Source of the DNA: Shimia sp. CNT1-13L.2
GTDB taxonomy: Bacteria > Pseudomonadota > Alphaproteobacteria > Rhodobacterales > Rhodobacteraceae
NCBI RefSeq assembly: GCF_024331145.1
Contig: NZ_JANDJO010000003.1
Location: forward strand, 556,105 to 620,104
Direction: 5' to 3'
DNA: 64,000 nt
Positions 26,860-38,853 of this stretch are shown here, piece by piece; the stretch's first letter is position 1; each line of letters opens with the position of its first letter. The notes under the pieces were generated by a model that made no database searches, was not told the origin of the DNA, and saw only the letters and a program-made list of their open reading frames with translations. The position numbers and the translations under genes were made by a program.

Positions 26860-27759
26860 ATGCCAGAAAAGTGGCACACCCCGACATTTGCCTCCGTGGC
26901 GGTCTTTCTGGCCGCCGCCTTCTGGGGACTCTACTGGATTCCGCTGCGCTATATCGAAGACCTCGGCATCAACGGGACATGGCCTGTTATTTTCCTGAAC
27001 CTGCCGGCGGCCCTGGCGCTGGGTGGCTATATCCTGGTGCACTGGGAACGCCATCGCCGCCACATGCCGCGCGCCATCCTGATCGGCATCTTCACCGGCG
27101 CGGGCTATGGCCTGTTCTCCGTCGGCCTGCTCTACTCCTCGGTCGTGCGCGTCACGCTCCTGTTCTACCTCACACCGATCTGGGGCACGCTGATTGGCAT
27201 CGTCTGGCTTGGCGATCGCGCCGGCTGGTCGCGCTGGCTGGCAATTGGCGGCGGACTGGCTGGCATGGGCCTACTGTTGTCTGGCGGCGGCTCTGTACCA
27301 CTAAACATCGGCGATCTGATGGGGTTTGTCTCAGGTGTGGCCTGGGCCATCGGTGGCGCGCTGGTGATGCGCTACGGGGAAATCCCGGTCGCCGCCTCGA
27401 CGTTCAGCCAGATGCTGATGACAAGCCTTCTGGCGCTGCTCACGGGCCTGTTGGTCGGCGGCATGACAGCCCCCACCCTGCCCCAGATCGCAAGCGCCCT
27501 GCCGGTGTCGCTTGTCATGGCCTTCTTCATGATCATCCCGACCCTTCTGGTGGTATTCTGGGCCCAGAAAATCCTGTTTCCCGGTCGGCTCGGCCTCTTG
27601 ATGATGGCCGAGGTCATGCTGACCGTCCTCAGCGCCAGCATTCTCCTACCCGAAGAAGCCATGTCCCTCGTGGAATGGGGCGGCGCCATCCTGATCGTTG
27701 GTGCCTGCCTGATCGAAGTTCTGGCAACGCCGTCCGACGCGAAAAACACTCACGCCTGA
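26860..27759 (+). CDS. EamA/DMT-superfamily transporter
   Basis: The 299-residue inner-membrane protein has about ten helices in two EamA repeats, beginning FLAAAFWGLYWIPLRYIEDLG. Members export or import small metabolites, and the substrate is not predictable. Its 3' end overlaps the convergent olsA gene by 10 bases. Confidence 0.85.
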   Translation: MPEKWHTPTFASVAVFLAAAFWGLYWIPLRYIEDLGINGTWPVIFLNLPAALALGGYILVHWERHRRHMPRAILIGIFTGAGYGLFSVGLLYSSVVRVTLLFYLTPIWGTLIGIVWLGDRAGWSRWLAIGGGLAGMGLLLSGGGSVPLNIGDLMGFVSGVAWAIGGALVMRYGEIPVAASTFSQMLMTSLLALLTGLLVGGMTAPTLPQIASALPVSLVMAFFMIIPTLLVVFWAQKILFPGRLGLLMMAEVMLTVLSASILLPEEAMSLVEWGGAILIVGACLIEVLATPSDAKNTHA

Positions 27760-28580
27760 AGCAGTGAATGCCCGCCCCGCACCTCAGCCTCGCAATGCGC
27801 GGCCAGCGTCTTGCGGTCGGGAAAGTCCGAAACCTTGACCGGCGCATGGTAGATCAATTCGATCCGCCCCTGTTTGCCCGAGGCCAGAACCTTCAGCAGA
27901 TGGCCGCCGAAATCCATGTCTCCCCACCAGCCATAGAACCGGGAATCAGCCCCATCCGGGGCGTGATACAGCACGGTTACCGGCTGAACCCACAGTTTTT
28001 CGCGCAACTCTTCTGTAAAGAAAGCCGCGAAAAGCGTTGTTTTAAATGGCAAAACCCTGATCGCGTCGGTGCTGGTCCCTTCCGGAAAGAACAACAGCTT
28101 GTGCCCCGCCAGAAGCCGTTTCTCGAAGACCTGCTTCTGCTTTGCCGCCTCGCGACGGTCGCGATTGATGAACACCGTGCCCGTCGCTTTGGCCAGCCAT
28201 CCGATCCCGGGCCAGTTCGCAACCTCGGCCTTGGAGACAAAATAGATGCGTTTCCGGGCGTTTAGAGCGAAAATATCAAGCCATGAACTATGGTTCGCCA
28301 CCACCGCGCCCCGCTCTTTCATCAGGGTGCCCCGCGACGAAAACGGAATGCCCAGAATGCGAAAGGCATTGCGACAGACGAACTGTGTGATCCACGGCGT
28401 CCACGGGCGATGCACCCCGTGAATGGGCTTTTCGATCAACCGCACCAGCAGCAGGATACCAAGACAGCCAAACACCAGGGTGCCAAGCACCAGTCCACGC
28501 AGCACCACACGCAGCCATCCCATGGGACCAATCTTCTTGTCCTCGGGATAGTCACCATCCCCGCTCCAGGTTGCGCTCAT
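27750..28580 (-). CDS. olsA: Lyso-ornithine lipid O-acyltransferase (PlsC family)
   Basis: The 276-residue membrane-bound acyltransferase has the HX4D active site as NHSSWLD (96-102) and the FPEGTS motif (165-170). An N-terminal hydrophobic helix lies at about 23-48. Its position directly after olsB, with a 4-base overlap, indicates OlsA, which adds the second acyl chain of ornithine lipid. A general 1-acylglycerol-phosphate acyltransferase is the alternative. Confidence 0.85.
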   Translation of the reverse strand: MSATWSGDGDYPEDKKIGPMGWLRVVLRGLVLGTLVFGCLGILLLVRLIEKPIHGVHRPWTPWITQFVCRNAFRILGIPFSSRGTLMKERGAVVANHSSWLDIFALNARKRIYFVSKAEVANWPGIGWLAKATGTVFINRDRREAAKQKQVFEKRLLAGHKLLFFPEGTSTDAIRVLPFKTTLFAAFFTEELREKLWVQPVTVLYHAPDGADSRFYGWWGDMDFGGHLLKVLASGKQGRIELIYHAPVKVSDFPDRKTLAAHCEAEVRGGHSLLQA

Positions 28581-29356
28581 GATTGCAAGCCCTTGGTATA
28601 AATCGCTTTTTGTTTTGCGTTCAGGCGTTCGGTATCCATGATCAGACAGACATCCGTCGTGTTGAACGCATGATCCACATAGGCGCCATCCCCGACAAAG
28701 CCTCCCAGACGCAGATAGGCCTTGATCAGCGCCGGCACCTCAAGCATCGCTTTGCGCCGGTCGATCTCGCCCTCATCCACAAGGTTCATGCTCTGGTAAT
28801 GCGCGCTCTGCGCACGCGCCCGCAAATCCTCAGGCGCCAGATGCCGATGATGCAACAGCGACAACGGCTGTTTCAAAGCCTCCACATCCGTGCCATGGAA
28901 GCTGGCCACTCCGAACAGGATTTCTATTTCGTGTTCAAAAACATATGCCGCCAAACCGTTCCAAAGGTGGAACATGGCCGATCCCCCGCGATACGCCGGC
29001 AACAGGCAGCTGCGCCCAAGTTCAAGCAACTTCCGACCGCTGGCCTTCAGCACCGACAGGTCATATTCGTCTTCCGAATAGAACTGGCCAATCTCTGCCG
29101 CCTTGTCATCGCGCAACAGACGATAGACCCCAACCACCCGGTCCATCGGATCGCACTCCAGCGCGTTGTCGATCAGGACAAGGTGGTCGAAAAACGGATC
29201 GAACCGGTCTTTCTCAAGCCGCGCCGCATGATCGACAAGCGCCCCGCCGCCCCCCAGTTCCTCCACGAAAACGCGATAGCGCAACCGCTGTGCGGCGGCC
29301 AGTTCTTCGGGGGTTTCGACAAGTTTCAGGGTGAAGTCTGGGTCCACGTGCGCCAT
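28577..29356 (-). CDS. olsB: L-ornithine N-alpha-acyltransferase
   Basis: The 259-residue GNAT-fold enzyme matches OlsB (hemolysin-like acyltransferase): LRYRVFVEELGGGG near the N-terminus, DPFFDHLVLID, then RSCLLPAYRGGSAMFHLWNGLAAYV. It makes lyso-ornithine lipid from ornithine and 3-hydroxyacyl-ACP. Ornithine lipids are phosphorus-free and often rise under phosphate limitation, a plausible tie to the pst-pho locus; no Pho box was seen in front of it. Confidence 0.88.
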   Translation of the reverse strand: MAHVDPDFTLKLVETPEELAAAQRLRYRVFVEELGGGGALVDHAARLEKDRFDPFFDHLVLIDNALECDPMDRVVGVYRLLRDDKAAEIGQFYSEDEYDLSVLKASGRKLLELGRSCLLPAYRGGSAMFHLWNGLAAYVFEHEIEILFGVASFHGTDVEALKQPLSLLHHRHLAPEDLRARAQSAHYQSMNLVDEGEIDRRKAMLEVPALIKAYLRLGGFVGDGAYVDHAFNTTDVCLIMDTERLNAKQKAIYTKGLQS

Positions 29357-29479
29357 CTGCTCGGTCTGTTTATGCCATTTCCGGGGTTTTACGTCGCACC
29401 AGAAAAATTGGCAACATTGATGCTGGTCAACGTCAGATCACCGCACTACCATTAGTTGTATGAATCACAGTTCACAAAC

Positions 29480-29662
29480 TCATTGATCAAACACTGGAAT
29501 GAGGACCACCCGAGACCCGTTGATGACAACTTTGCCCGCCTCGCGAAAGTTCACGGTGATCTTGCCACCGATATTGGATTGCACCTGCCCGGTGCCCCAA
29601 TCCGGTTGCTCCGGGTGCTGCACCAACATGCCAGGTTCGAGGAATGCGTTGAGATCGTCCAT
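29480..29662 (-). CDS. DUF3553 domain protein
   Basis: This 60-residue protein has the compact DUF3553 pattern: LEPGMLVQHPEQPDWGTGQVQS followed by KITVNFREAGKVVI, a small all-beta SH3/KOW-like fold also found appended to UvrD-type helicases. Function is unknown. It is divergent from chpT with only 26 bases between the start codons, so the promoters must overlap the coding regions. Confidence 0.8.
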   Translation of the reverse strand: MDDLNAFLEPGMLVQHPEQPDWGTGQVQSNIGGKITVNFREAGKVVINGSRVVLIPVFDQ

Positions 29663-29688
29663 AGCTGTTCTTTCAGAAGGGAGTCGCC

Positions 29689-30288
29689 ATGCCCATGTCT
29701 AATACGGAAATCGCCGCTCTGGTAGGGTCCCGCATCTGTCATGATCTGATCAGCCCAGTGGGCGCCATCGGCAACGGTGTAGAACTGCTTGGCATGTCAG
29801 GTGGCATGACCGGCCCCGAAATGGCCCTGATCACCCAAAGCGTCGGCAACGCCAGTGCGCGCATCCGCTTTTTCCGCATTGCCTTTGGCCTCGCCGGAGA
29901 CAGTCAGATCGTCAGCGAAGCCGACATACGATCGATCCTGACCGACATCTCCACGGGCAACCGCATCACCATCCTCTGGGAGGTCGAAGGCGGCGTGCCC
30001 CGCCCTGTCCTGCGCAAACTGTTCCTCGCGCTTTTATGCGGCGAAACCGCGCTTGGTCACGGCGGCACCCTGCGGGTTGGTGAGGATGAAAACGGCTGGA
30101 TCATCAGCGCCACATCCGACCGTCTTCACCTCGAAGAGGGGCTTTGGAACGATCTGGCCACGGGGGACACCACGCAGGAGATCGAAGCCAACCGCGTGCA
30201 GTTCGCGCTGCTGCCCCGCTTCCTTTCTGAAACGGGACAGGCGCTGTCGATTACCCGCAATGAAACGCAGGTTGAGATGCGCTTTTAG
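29689..30288 (+). CDS. chpT: Histidine phosphotransferase ChpT
   Basis: The 199-residue protein is a ChpT-type phosphotransferase. The phospho-accepting His18 lies in [22 protein letters not shown], and a degenerate HATPase-like C-terminal domain follows. ChpT relays phosphate from CckA to CtrA and CpdR, controlling motility and gene transfer agents in Rhodobacteraceae. A GGGAG site precedes the ATG. Its stop codon overlaps that of the convergent proA. Confidence 0.88.
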   Translation: MPMSNTEIAALVGSRICHDLISPVGAIGNGVELLGMSGGMTGPEMALITQSVGNASARIRFFRIAFGLAGDSQIVSEADIRSILTDISTGNRITILWEVEGGVPRPVLRKLFLALLCGETALGHGGTLRVGEDENGWIISATSDRLHLEEGLWNDLATGDTTQEIEANRVQFALLPRFLSETGQALSITRNETQVEMRF

Positions 30289-31553
30289 GCGCGGGTGGTG
30301 CCTTCGCCAACCACGAGGTACTTGAAGCTGGTCAGCTGCGCCGCCCCCACCGGGCCACGCGCGTGCATCTTGCCGGTGGCAATGCCGATCTCTGCCCCCA
30401 TCCCGAATTCGCCACCATCGGCAAACTGGGTCGAGGCATTGCGCATCAGGATCGCGCTGTCGAGACGTTCAAAGAACCGCTCGGCGGTGGCATCATCCTC
30501 GGTGATGATACAGTCGGTGTGATCCGAGCCGAACTGGCGAATATGGGCAATCGCGCCATCCACGTCATCCACCACTTTCGCGGCGATATCCATGTCGAGG
30601 TATTCCTTGCCCCAATCGTCAGAGGTCGCCGCAACGGTGCCCTCAATCTTGGCCGCGATGGTCTCGTCCGCGTGCACCTCGACCCCGGCATCGACCAGCG
30701 CGCGCAACACGCCCTGGCCCACGGTGTCCAGAACGTCACGATGCACCAGAAGACACTCGGCCGCGCCGCAGATTCCCGTCCGACGGGTCTTGGCGTTCAG
30801 CACCACGTCCAGCGCCTTCACGGGATCGGCAGCCGCATCAAGGAAGATGTGCACGATGCCCTCAAGGTGGGCGAACACAGGCACCCGCGCCTCGCGTTGC
30901 ACGAGACCCACAAGGCCCTTGCCACCGCGCGGCACGATCACGTCGACGGTATCGACCATCGTCAAAAGCTCCTGAACCGCCGCGCGGTCACGGGTGGGAA
31001 CCAGCTGGATCGCATGTTCCGGCAGTCCGGCCTCTTTCAGACCGTCCACGAGACAGGCATGGATCGCGCCCGAAGAATGGAAGCTTTCCGAGCCACCACG
31101 CAGGATCACCGCATTGCCCGATTTCAGGCAGAGCGCGCCGGCATCGGCGGTCACGTTGGGGCGACTTTCATAGATCACGCCGACCACACCCAGGGGCGTG
31201 CGCACACGGCGGATGTTGAGACCGGTGGGACGGTCCCATTCCTCGAGAACTTCGCCAACCGGATCGGCCTGACCGGCCACCGCACGCAGGCCGTCCACAA
31301 TGCCCTGAATACGCGCTTCATCCAGCATCAGGCGATCCATCATCGCCGCCGAAAGCCCTTTTTCGCGGCCGAATTCCATGTCCTTGCCGTTGGCTTCGAT
31401 GATCTCGGCCCGACGCGCCCAGACCGCATCGGCGGCGGCGTTCAGCGCCTTTTCCTTGGCCTCGGCTGGGGCAAAGGCCAGCTCCGCGCTTGCGGCTTTG
31501 GCGTTTGCGCCAATCTCGGCCATCAGGGCGGGGATGTCTGCGATGTCTTTCAT
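30285..31553 (-). CDS. proA: Glutamate-5-semialdehyde dehydrogenase
   Basis: The 422-residue enzyme reduces glutamyl-5-phosphate to the semialdehyde, step two of proline synthesis. The NAD(P)-binding segment and the catalytic Cys region ([17 protein letters not shown]) match ProA. It is the last gene of obgE-proB-proA and lies 55 bp after proB. Confidence 0.95.
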   Translation of the reverse strand: MKDIADIPALMAEIGANAKAASAELAFAPAEAKEKALNAAADAVWARRAEIIEANGKDMEFGREKGLSAAMMDRLMLDEARIQGIVDGLRAVAGQADPVGEVLEEWDRPTGLNIRRVRTPLGVVGVIYESRPNVTADAGALCLKSGNAVILRGGSESFHSSGAIHACLVDGLKEAGLPEHAIQLVPTRDRAAVQELLTMVDTVDVIVPRGGKGLVGLVQREARVPVFAHLEGIVHIFLDAAADPVKALDVVLNAKTRRTGICGAAECLLVHRDVLDTVGQGVLRALVDAGVEVHADETIAAKIEGTVAATSDDWGKEYLDMDIAAKVVDDVDGAIAHIRQFGSDHTDCIITEDDATAERFFERLDSAILMRNASTQFADGGEFGMGAEIGIATGKMHARGPVGAAQLTSFKYLVVGEGTTRA

Positions 31554-31608
31554 CAGCTCTGTCCTTTGCTTTCGTGTCAGATGCCGGAGGCCTCCGGCGG
31601 GAGTCTTT

Positions 31609-34353
<2,745 letters not shown>

Positions 34354-34366
34354 ATGCCTGTCCTCC

Positions 34367-34960
34367 TCAAAACAGAACATAGAGAACCGAAGCGACGGTC
34401 AAAGCCGCCAGGGTGCCCATCAAATACTTCTCGGCGGGTTTTCCCGCCACGAAACGCGCGATCCGGTCTCCTCCAAAAGTCCAGATCGGGTGAAAAACCG
34501 CCTGACACGCCAATAAACAGATGGCGATTGTTGCAGTCGCCTGCAAGGCGGGGGTGCCCGGTGTCACGAAACTGGTAAATCCCGTGATGATCATCGCCCA
34601 GGCCTTGGGATTGAGCGGATGCACGACCAGACCGGCGAAAAAGCCGGGGGCCTTGTCCACTTTGGCGCCATCCGGTGACAGGCGCAGGTTTGCCACCCGC
34701 CATGCCAGCCAGCAGATATAGACCACGCTGGCCCATTTCAGCACCTCGAACAGCCAGGGCGCGCTGCCGGCAAGCGACATCAGCCCGAACCCGATTGGCC
34801 AGATGATCAGCTGTTTGCCAAGCGCCACACCGGCCACGAAGGGCAAGGCAGCCCGAAAGCCGAACCGCGCCCCTGTCGCCAGAAGCGCCATGTTCGCCGG
34901 GCCGGGGGTTGCCACCTGGCTGGCCGCGAAGGCACTGAAACTGATCACTGCAACGGGCAT
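34367..34960 (-). CDS. LysE-family amino-acid exporter
   Basis: The 197-residue inner-membrane protein has five to six helices and the LysE/RhtB signature TPGPANMALLATGARFGFRAALPFVAG. It probably exports an amino acid or derivative. It lies 13 bases before the GNAT gene and just after the rpmA terminator, so it may head the lysE-GNAT-obgE-proB-proA operon. Confidence 0.85.
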   Translation of the reverse strand: MPVAVISFSAFAASQVATPGPANMALLATGARFGFRAALPFVAGVALGKQLIIWPIGFGLMSLAGSAPWLFEVLKWASVVYICWLAWRVANLRLSPDGAKVDKAPGFFAGLVVHPLNPKAWAMIITGFTSFVTPGTPALQATATIAICLLACQAVFHPIWTFGGDRIARFVAGKPAEKYLMGTLAALTVASVLYVLF

Positions 34961-34982
34961 TTCCGCTGCTCCTGAATACCCA

Positions 34983-35017
34983 AAAATGAAAAGGGACCGG
35001 CCTTCTCAGCCGGTCCC
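34983..35017 (-). terminator. Terminator of the rplU-rpmA operon
   Basis: On the minus strand a 9-bp perfect stem (GGGACCGGC / GCCGGTCCC) with a 7-base loop is followed by TTTTCATTTTT, about 30 bases after the rpmA stop. Confidence 0.85.
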
Positions 35018-35046
35018 CTAAATGTCTCATAACCTTTAAGGTCGGC

Positions 35047-35316
35047 TTACTCTGCGGCCTCCGCCACTGGCAGGACCGAAATAAAGGTACGGCCCTTGAG
35101 GCCCTTGTGGAACTTCACGTTGCCTTCGACGGTTGCAAAGATGGTGTGATCCTTGCCCATGCCAACGCCTTCGCCCGGCCACATCTTGGTGCCGCGCTGA
35201 CGCATGATGATGTTGCCAGGAATTACAGCTTCGCCGCCGTATTTCTTGACGCCAAGACGACGACCCGCGGAGTCGCGACCGTTACGGGAGCTACCGCCAG
35301 CTTTTTTGTGTGCCAT
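35047..35316 (-). CDS. rpmA: 50S ribosomal protein L27
   Basis: The 89-residue L27 starts [20 protein letters not shown], with the N-terminal tail that reaches the peptidyl transferase centre, and contains [18 protein letters not shown]. It lies 25 bp after rplU, the universal order. Confidence 0.96.
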   Translation of the reverse strand: MAHKKAGGSSRNGRDSAGRRLGVKKYGGEAVIPGNIIMRQRGTKMWPGEGVGMGKDHTIFATVEGNVKFHKGLKGRTFISVLPVAEAAE

Positions 35317-35341
35317 ATCGCTTTTCTCCTACTTCAGTGGA

Positions 35342-35938
35342 TTAGTTAGCCAGTTCTTTGGCTTGTTCAACCCACTCGGGTTTCACTTTGACGGCGTCGA
35401 AGGTTTCGACGTCGACGGCGGCCAGCTGAGCGAAGCTGGTGATGCCAGCGTCAGCCAGTTTCTTGGCAGCTGCGGGACCAACGCCGTTGATGGCGGTCAG
35501 GTCGTCAGCACCGGCAGCGGCAGGAGCCTCGGCCTTGGCAGCAGCTTTCTTCGGAGCGGCAGCAGCAGGAGCCGATGCAACCGAACCCGCGCCAACAGCA
35601 GCTTTGACGCCCGATGCGTCTGCGCCCGAGGCCAGGATGTCGGTTACGCGAACCAGGGTCAGTTTCTGACGGTGACCAACGGTACGCTTCGACGAGTGCT
35701 TACGACGACGCTTGACGAACTTGATGACCTTCTCGCCTTTGATCTGGTCGATCACTTCCGCCTGAACGGCCGCGCCTTCAACGAGAGGTGCGCCAACAAC
35801 GGTGTTGTCACCGCCCAGCATCAGAACTTCGTTGAATTGAACTTTTTCGCCAGCGTCTGCAGCCAGTTTTTCAACGCGGAGCACATCGCCCGATTGAACC
35901 TTGTACTGTTTGCCGCCGGTCTTGAGGACTGCGAACAT
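35342..35938 (-). CDS. rplU: 50S ribosomal protein L21 with C-terminal helix-hairpin-helix extension
   Basis: Residues 1-103 are a normal L21 ([31 protein letters not shown]). An Ala/Lys-rich linker (about 104-143) then leads to a helix-hairpin-helix module at about 145-198 ([20 protein letters not shown]), nearly doubling the usual length of about 103. Such tails occur in several alphaproteobacteria; their role is unknown but HhH modules bind nucleic acid. Confidence 0.94.
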   Translation of the reverse strand: MFAVLKTGGKQYKVQSGDVLRVEKLAADAGEKVQFNEVLMLGGDNTVVGAPLVEGAAVQAEVIDQIKGEKVIKFVKRRRKHSSKRTVGHRQKLTLVRVTDILASGADASGVKAAVGAGSVASAPAAAAPKKAAAKAEAPAAAGADDLTAINGVGPAAAKKLADAGITSFAQLAAVDVETFDAVKVKPEWVEQAKELAN

Positions 35939-36088
35939 GTCCTATTCCTTCGATTTATCCGCGTTCTGTGGCCCCCTTTCGGGTGTTTGTGGCAGGGGCT
36001 CACCCTGACCGCCTCGAACCGCGCACCCCTCTCGGGGCGTTGTTACAACAAAACACGGCGCAAGGAGAGCCTTACGCCGGATTTGGGG

Positions 36089-36117
36089 CTTATCGGGGGA
36101 TTTAGGGTATTAGTCAA
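36089..36117 (-). promoter_or_regulatory. rplU promoter
   Basis: On the minus strand TTGACT (36112-36117) and GATAAG (36089-36094) are 17 bases apart. The transcript would have a leader of about 145 nt containing a CCCC/GGGG hairpin, in which L21-operon feedback could act. Confidence 0.65.
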
Positions 36118-36164
36118 GGGATATGTTTCTCGCAGTCCAAGAAACTTCCGCGCGCCTCGCACGC

Positions 36165-36710
36165 CTATAACGCCCGTATTACACGACAGGGGTTCCCGGC
36201 TGCAAACACGTTTTCGGGCACCGACGATGTCACCACCGCCCCTGCCCCGATGGTCGTACCATCACCGATCGTCACCCCCGGCAGAATGATCGCGCCGCCG
36301 CCGATCCAGACATGCCTGCCAATGGTCACAGGCGCTGCCGTGGTGTGATAGCCCGGCATGCCATCGCGGTCATAGATACGATCCCCCGCCGCCAGGGGAT
36401 GCGAGGTCGCATATATCTGCACGCCCGGCCCCAGCAAGGTGCCCTCGCCGATCTCGACCCGCGCACCGTCCAGCACCGTGCAGTTGAAGTTCAGGAAAAC
36501 ACCCGCGCCCAGAAAGATATTCTCGCCATAGTCACAAAAGAACGGCGGCTCGATCCAGGTGCCCTGCCCGACCCGCCCTAGCAACTTGGACAGCACCTCG
36601 GCCCGCGTCTCGCCCGCATCCGACGGCGTCTCATTGTAGCGTCGCAACAAACGCCGCGTGCGGTGGTGCTTTTCCATCAGGTCCGCACCGCGCGTATCAA
36701 ATTCGTACAT
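36165..36710 (-). CDS. Sugar O-acetyltransferase (maltose/galactoside acetyltransferase type)
   Basis: The 181-residue protein is a left-handed beta-helix acetyltransferase: an N-terminal Mac domain (HHRTRRLLRRYNETP), then NIFLGAGVFLNFNCTVLDGARVEIG and the catalytic His in YATSHPL. It uses acetyl-CoA; the sugar acceptor is unknown. A GTG five codons upstream (36725) is an alternative start. It is 37 bp after the DUF2059-like gene. Confidence 0.85.
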   Translation of the reverse strand: MYEFDTRGADLMEKHHRTRRLLRRYNETPSDAGETRAEVLSKLLGRVGQGTWIEPPFFCDYGENIFLGAGVFLNFNCTVLDGARVEIGEGTLLGPGVQIYATSHPLAAGDRIYDRDGMPGYHTTAAPVTIGRHVWIGGGAIILPGVTIGDGTTIGAGAVVTSSVPENVFAAGNPCRVIRAL

Positions 36711-36746
36711 GTCTGCCTGAACCACCCGTTCCCGTTCCGTCGCCCG

Positions 36747-37586
36747 TCACAGCTCCTGGCTTGGCTGCACCTGCCCCAGCTTCGTCGCCAGCGCCTCGAA
36801 ACGGTTCATCATCACGTCGAAATGCACCGCGTTCATCAATTCATAGACCACCTGCATATCCGGATGCTCAAGCGCATCCGCATAGGCCACAACCTCTTCG
36901 TCGGTGAAATCCTGATAGGTATAGGCCGCATTCGCCAGCGCCGAGGCCGCCATGTCGCGCCGCAGTGCCCCTTCGTTCTCGGCCAGAACCGCCCGCAACT
37001 GCGCCTCATCGACCCGCAGTTCGATCACCCCCGCATAAGAGGCCGCGAGGATAAACCGGATCTGGATTTCCTGAATGGCTTTCGGCCCGATGTCATTGGG
37101 GTCGATGGCGTGGTTCATCCGGCGAAACGCCTCGATCCGCGCACTCGCCTCCTGCACCATATCCGCCACCAGCGCCCGGCCTTCGTCCTGCTTCAGGGTG
37201 TCATCCGCGAAATGTGAGTCATTCTCGGCCGCAACAAGCCGCATCCCGAGGTCCGAGGCATAAAACGCCGCCGCGTGGTCCAGAAGATCGTCCTCCAGCG
37301 TCGCCTCGAGAATATCCAGCGCCCGCGCCCGCATCAGCGCCACGTCAAAGACCTGCTCCGCCGTGCGCCGCCACTCATAACCGAACGCGCCGGAATCAAC
37401 GCCAAGCATATCCGGCGCGGATTCTGCCGAGAGCGCGATGGAATCGATGGCCACATCAAAGCCCGTGACCTTCAAAAACGCCTCGACACGCGCCCGATCC
37501 GCCGCCTGCGCCGCACCGGACACGATCCAGACCACACCCAGTGTCAGAAAAATCCCGCAGGCCAGTTTTCGCAAAACCCCAGTCAT
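36747..37586 (-). CDS. Exported DUF2059-like protein
   Basis: The 279-residue protein has a signal peptide (LACGIFLTLGVVWIVSGAAQA) and is mostly helical and acidic, ending with DFTDEEVVAYADALEHPDMQVVYELMN, which resembles the DUF2059 family. The function is unknown. The ATG at 37586 follows AAGGA; 12 further in-frame codons upstream are not needed. It may be co-transcribed with the acetyltransferase. Confidence 0.7.
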   Translation of the reverse strand: MTGVLRKLACGIFLTLGVVWIVSGAAQAADRARVEAFLKVTGFDVAIDSIALSAESAPDMLGVDSGAFGYEWRRTAEQVFDVALMRARALDILEATLEDDLLDHAAAFYASDLGMRLVAAENDSHFADDTLKQDEGRALVADMVQEASARIEAFRRMNHAIDPNDIGPKAIQEIQIRFILAASYAGVIELRVDEAQLRAVLAENEGALRRDMAASALANAAYTYQDFTDEEVVAYADALEHPDMQVVYELMNAVHFDVMMNRFEALATKLGQVQPSQEL

Positions 37587-37664
37587 CCTTGATCCTTCCC
37601 CGCGTTCAGGCTCCGTTTTCAACAGCCTACTCCAAAAGATTTCACAAACAATTCAAATCGCCTC

Positions 37665-37693
37665 TTGCACCCCTCCGGAATCATCATTAAACG
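37665..37693 (+). promoter_or_regulatory. Promoter of tRNA-Ser
   Basis: TTGCAC (37665-37670) and TAAACG (37688-37693) are 17 bases apart and would start transcription about 15 bases before the tRNA 5' end. Confidence 0.5.
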
Positions 37694-37715
37694 ACGCCCT
37701 CACCAAGACCCCCGC

Positions 37716-37805
37716 GGAGAGGTGCCGGAGTGGTCGAACGGGGCGGTCTCGAAAACCGTTGTCCCTTCACGGGGACCCAGGGTTCGAATCCCTGTCTCTC
37801 CGCCA
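37716..37805 (+). tRNA. tRNA-Ser (anticodon CGA)
   Basis: A 90-nt class II tRNA: acceptor GGAGAGG pairs with the CTCTCC end, the anticodon loop reads CT-CGA-AA, a long variable arm (TGTCCCTTCACGGGGAC) follows, and the T loop GGTTCGAATCC is intact. The CCA end is encoded. It reads the UCG serine codon. Confidence 0.96.
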
Positions 37806-38605
37806 CTATTCCCCTAGATGTGTTTGAAAATCAAAGAAACACAGTGGGTTGTGGCCCTGATACACTCAACAGAAAAAACATGCTCTGAAGACCGATCACT
37901 TCATCGGCTTTAAGATCATAGTTGCTGGCAAACCATCAAACGAAGCACTCCACGATCAAGGCTCGCCAGCGTTTCCCAAGCAAGTTGAATTTAACAAATT
38001 GCGAGCCTCCGACATTGAGAACCGCCCTGCTGAGGCTTGCGCTTAGGTACACCTAGTTCGCGTGTCTCTTCCCATTTATGCACATGGCGCACAGGGTTAT
38101 CTTTGAGGCAACTTGGAATTTTGGAATAGAAAAGAAGTTGAATGACAACACGTCTAAGCACGGACAAACAACGTATTACCAGGCTCCGATTGTGCTACAT
38201 GTCGCCCCACAGCTATCATCGTCAAGCAGTCTAATGGTGAAAAGCCCAATGGAAAGCGCTCACTCAAAACCCCCTCAGAAGCTCAACATATTGAACATCG
38301 AGACACCCCCACAACTTTACCCACAAAGTTTAACACTGGCTTTCCACAAGTCTATCACCTTGGACGAATAGCATCATGTGTGAGAGATTGAATTTGCGGC
38401 TTGGGTGGAGCACCCCAATAACTAAAAAGAGGTGCTCCAAAAGCCGCTGGTGAGCCCCCGAGGCCCGCCTTGCGCAGCTTGGTCTAGCATCCACAGCATA
38501 TGCACAGGGCGGGCCGACTCGCAATAGCCCGCTACCTTGGGTCGTGCATCGCATTGATCTTTCTTCGGGAACTGGAAACCTATTTTCAGGCCTCTAGTCA
38601 GCCTG
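37806..38605. other. 800-bp non-coding stretch after tRNA-Ser, lower GC
   Basis: Composition is clearly more AT-rich than the neighbours and no gene is convincing. Visible items are a 7-bp hairpin right after the tRNA (37819-37843), a stop-bounded frame without a start codon at about 37868-38046, a 97-codon frame at 38078-38371 with atypical codon use, a two-tier stem-loop (38396-38447) and an 8-bp inverted repeat (38462-38515). No integrase and no second copy of the tRNA 3' end was seen. Confidence 0.5.
38396..38447. repeat. Two-tier inverted repeat
   Basis: The outer arms GCGGCTT / AAGCCGC (38396-38402, 38441-38447) and inner arms GGAGCACC / GGTGCTCC (38407-38414, 38431-38438) are perfect, with small internal loops and a 16-base AT-rich loop. 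It has the look of a MITE or palindromic insertion remnant. Confidence 0.5.
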
Positions 38606-38851
38606 CTACCCCCCCTTGATCCGCATCATCAGGAACACTTCCGCCTCCGGATCAAGTACGTGATTGCGCCCCGAACCAAGGAATGTCCCGTCCACGGTCA
38701 GACCCGCGCCGGCCTCGATGGCGGGCGCGAGGCCGGGATGGGCAGCGGCAAGGTTCTTCAGAACCTCGCCAACCGTCTTGCCCTCGATCTCGACACTCTC
38801 CTGCCCGTCCGCAAAGCGGCGCAGGCTGGACCAGAGATGCACCTCGACCAT
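38606..38851 (-). CDS. MoaD/ThiS-family small protein
   Basis: The 81-residue protein has a beta-grasp fold pattern (VEVHLWSSLRRFADG, VDGTFLGSG, VFLMMRIKGG) and ends in Gly-Gly, the tail activated for sulfur transfer in MoaD and ThiS. It lies 2 bp downstream of the molybdoenzyme large-subunit gene and is surely in the same operon. Supplying sulfur for the molybdenum cofactor of that enzyme is a plausible but unproven role. Confidence 0.8.
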   Translation of the reverse strand: MVEVHLWSSLRRFADGQESVEIEGKTVGEVLKNLAAAHPGLAPAIEAGAGLTVDGTFLGSGRNHVLDPEAEVFLMMRIKGG

Positions 38852-38853
38852 GC

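Noticed and set aside
38078..38371. 97-codon frame in the tRNA-Ser scar as a real gene
   Set aside because: Codon use differs from the genome, there is no ribosome-binding site and no recognisable domain; more likely chance or decayed sequence.
38396..38515. Integron attC site
   Set aside because: The nested inverted repeats lack the GTTRRRY/RYYYAAC core pairs and no integrase or cassette gene is present.
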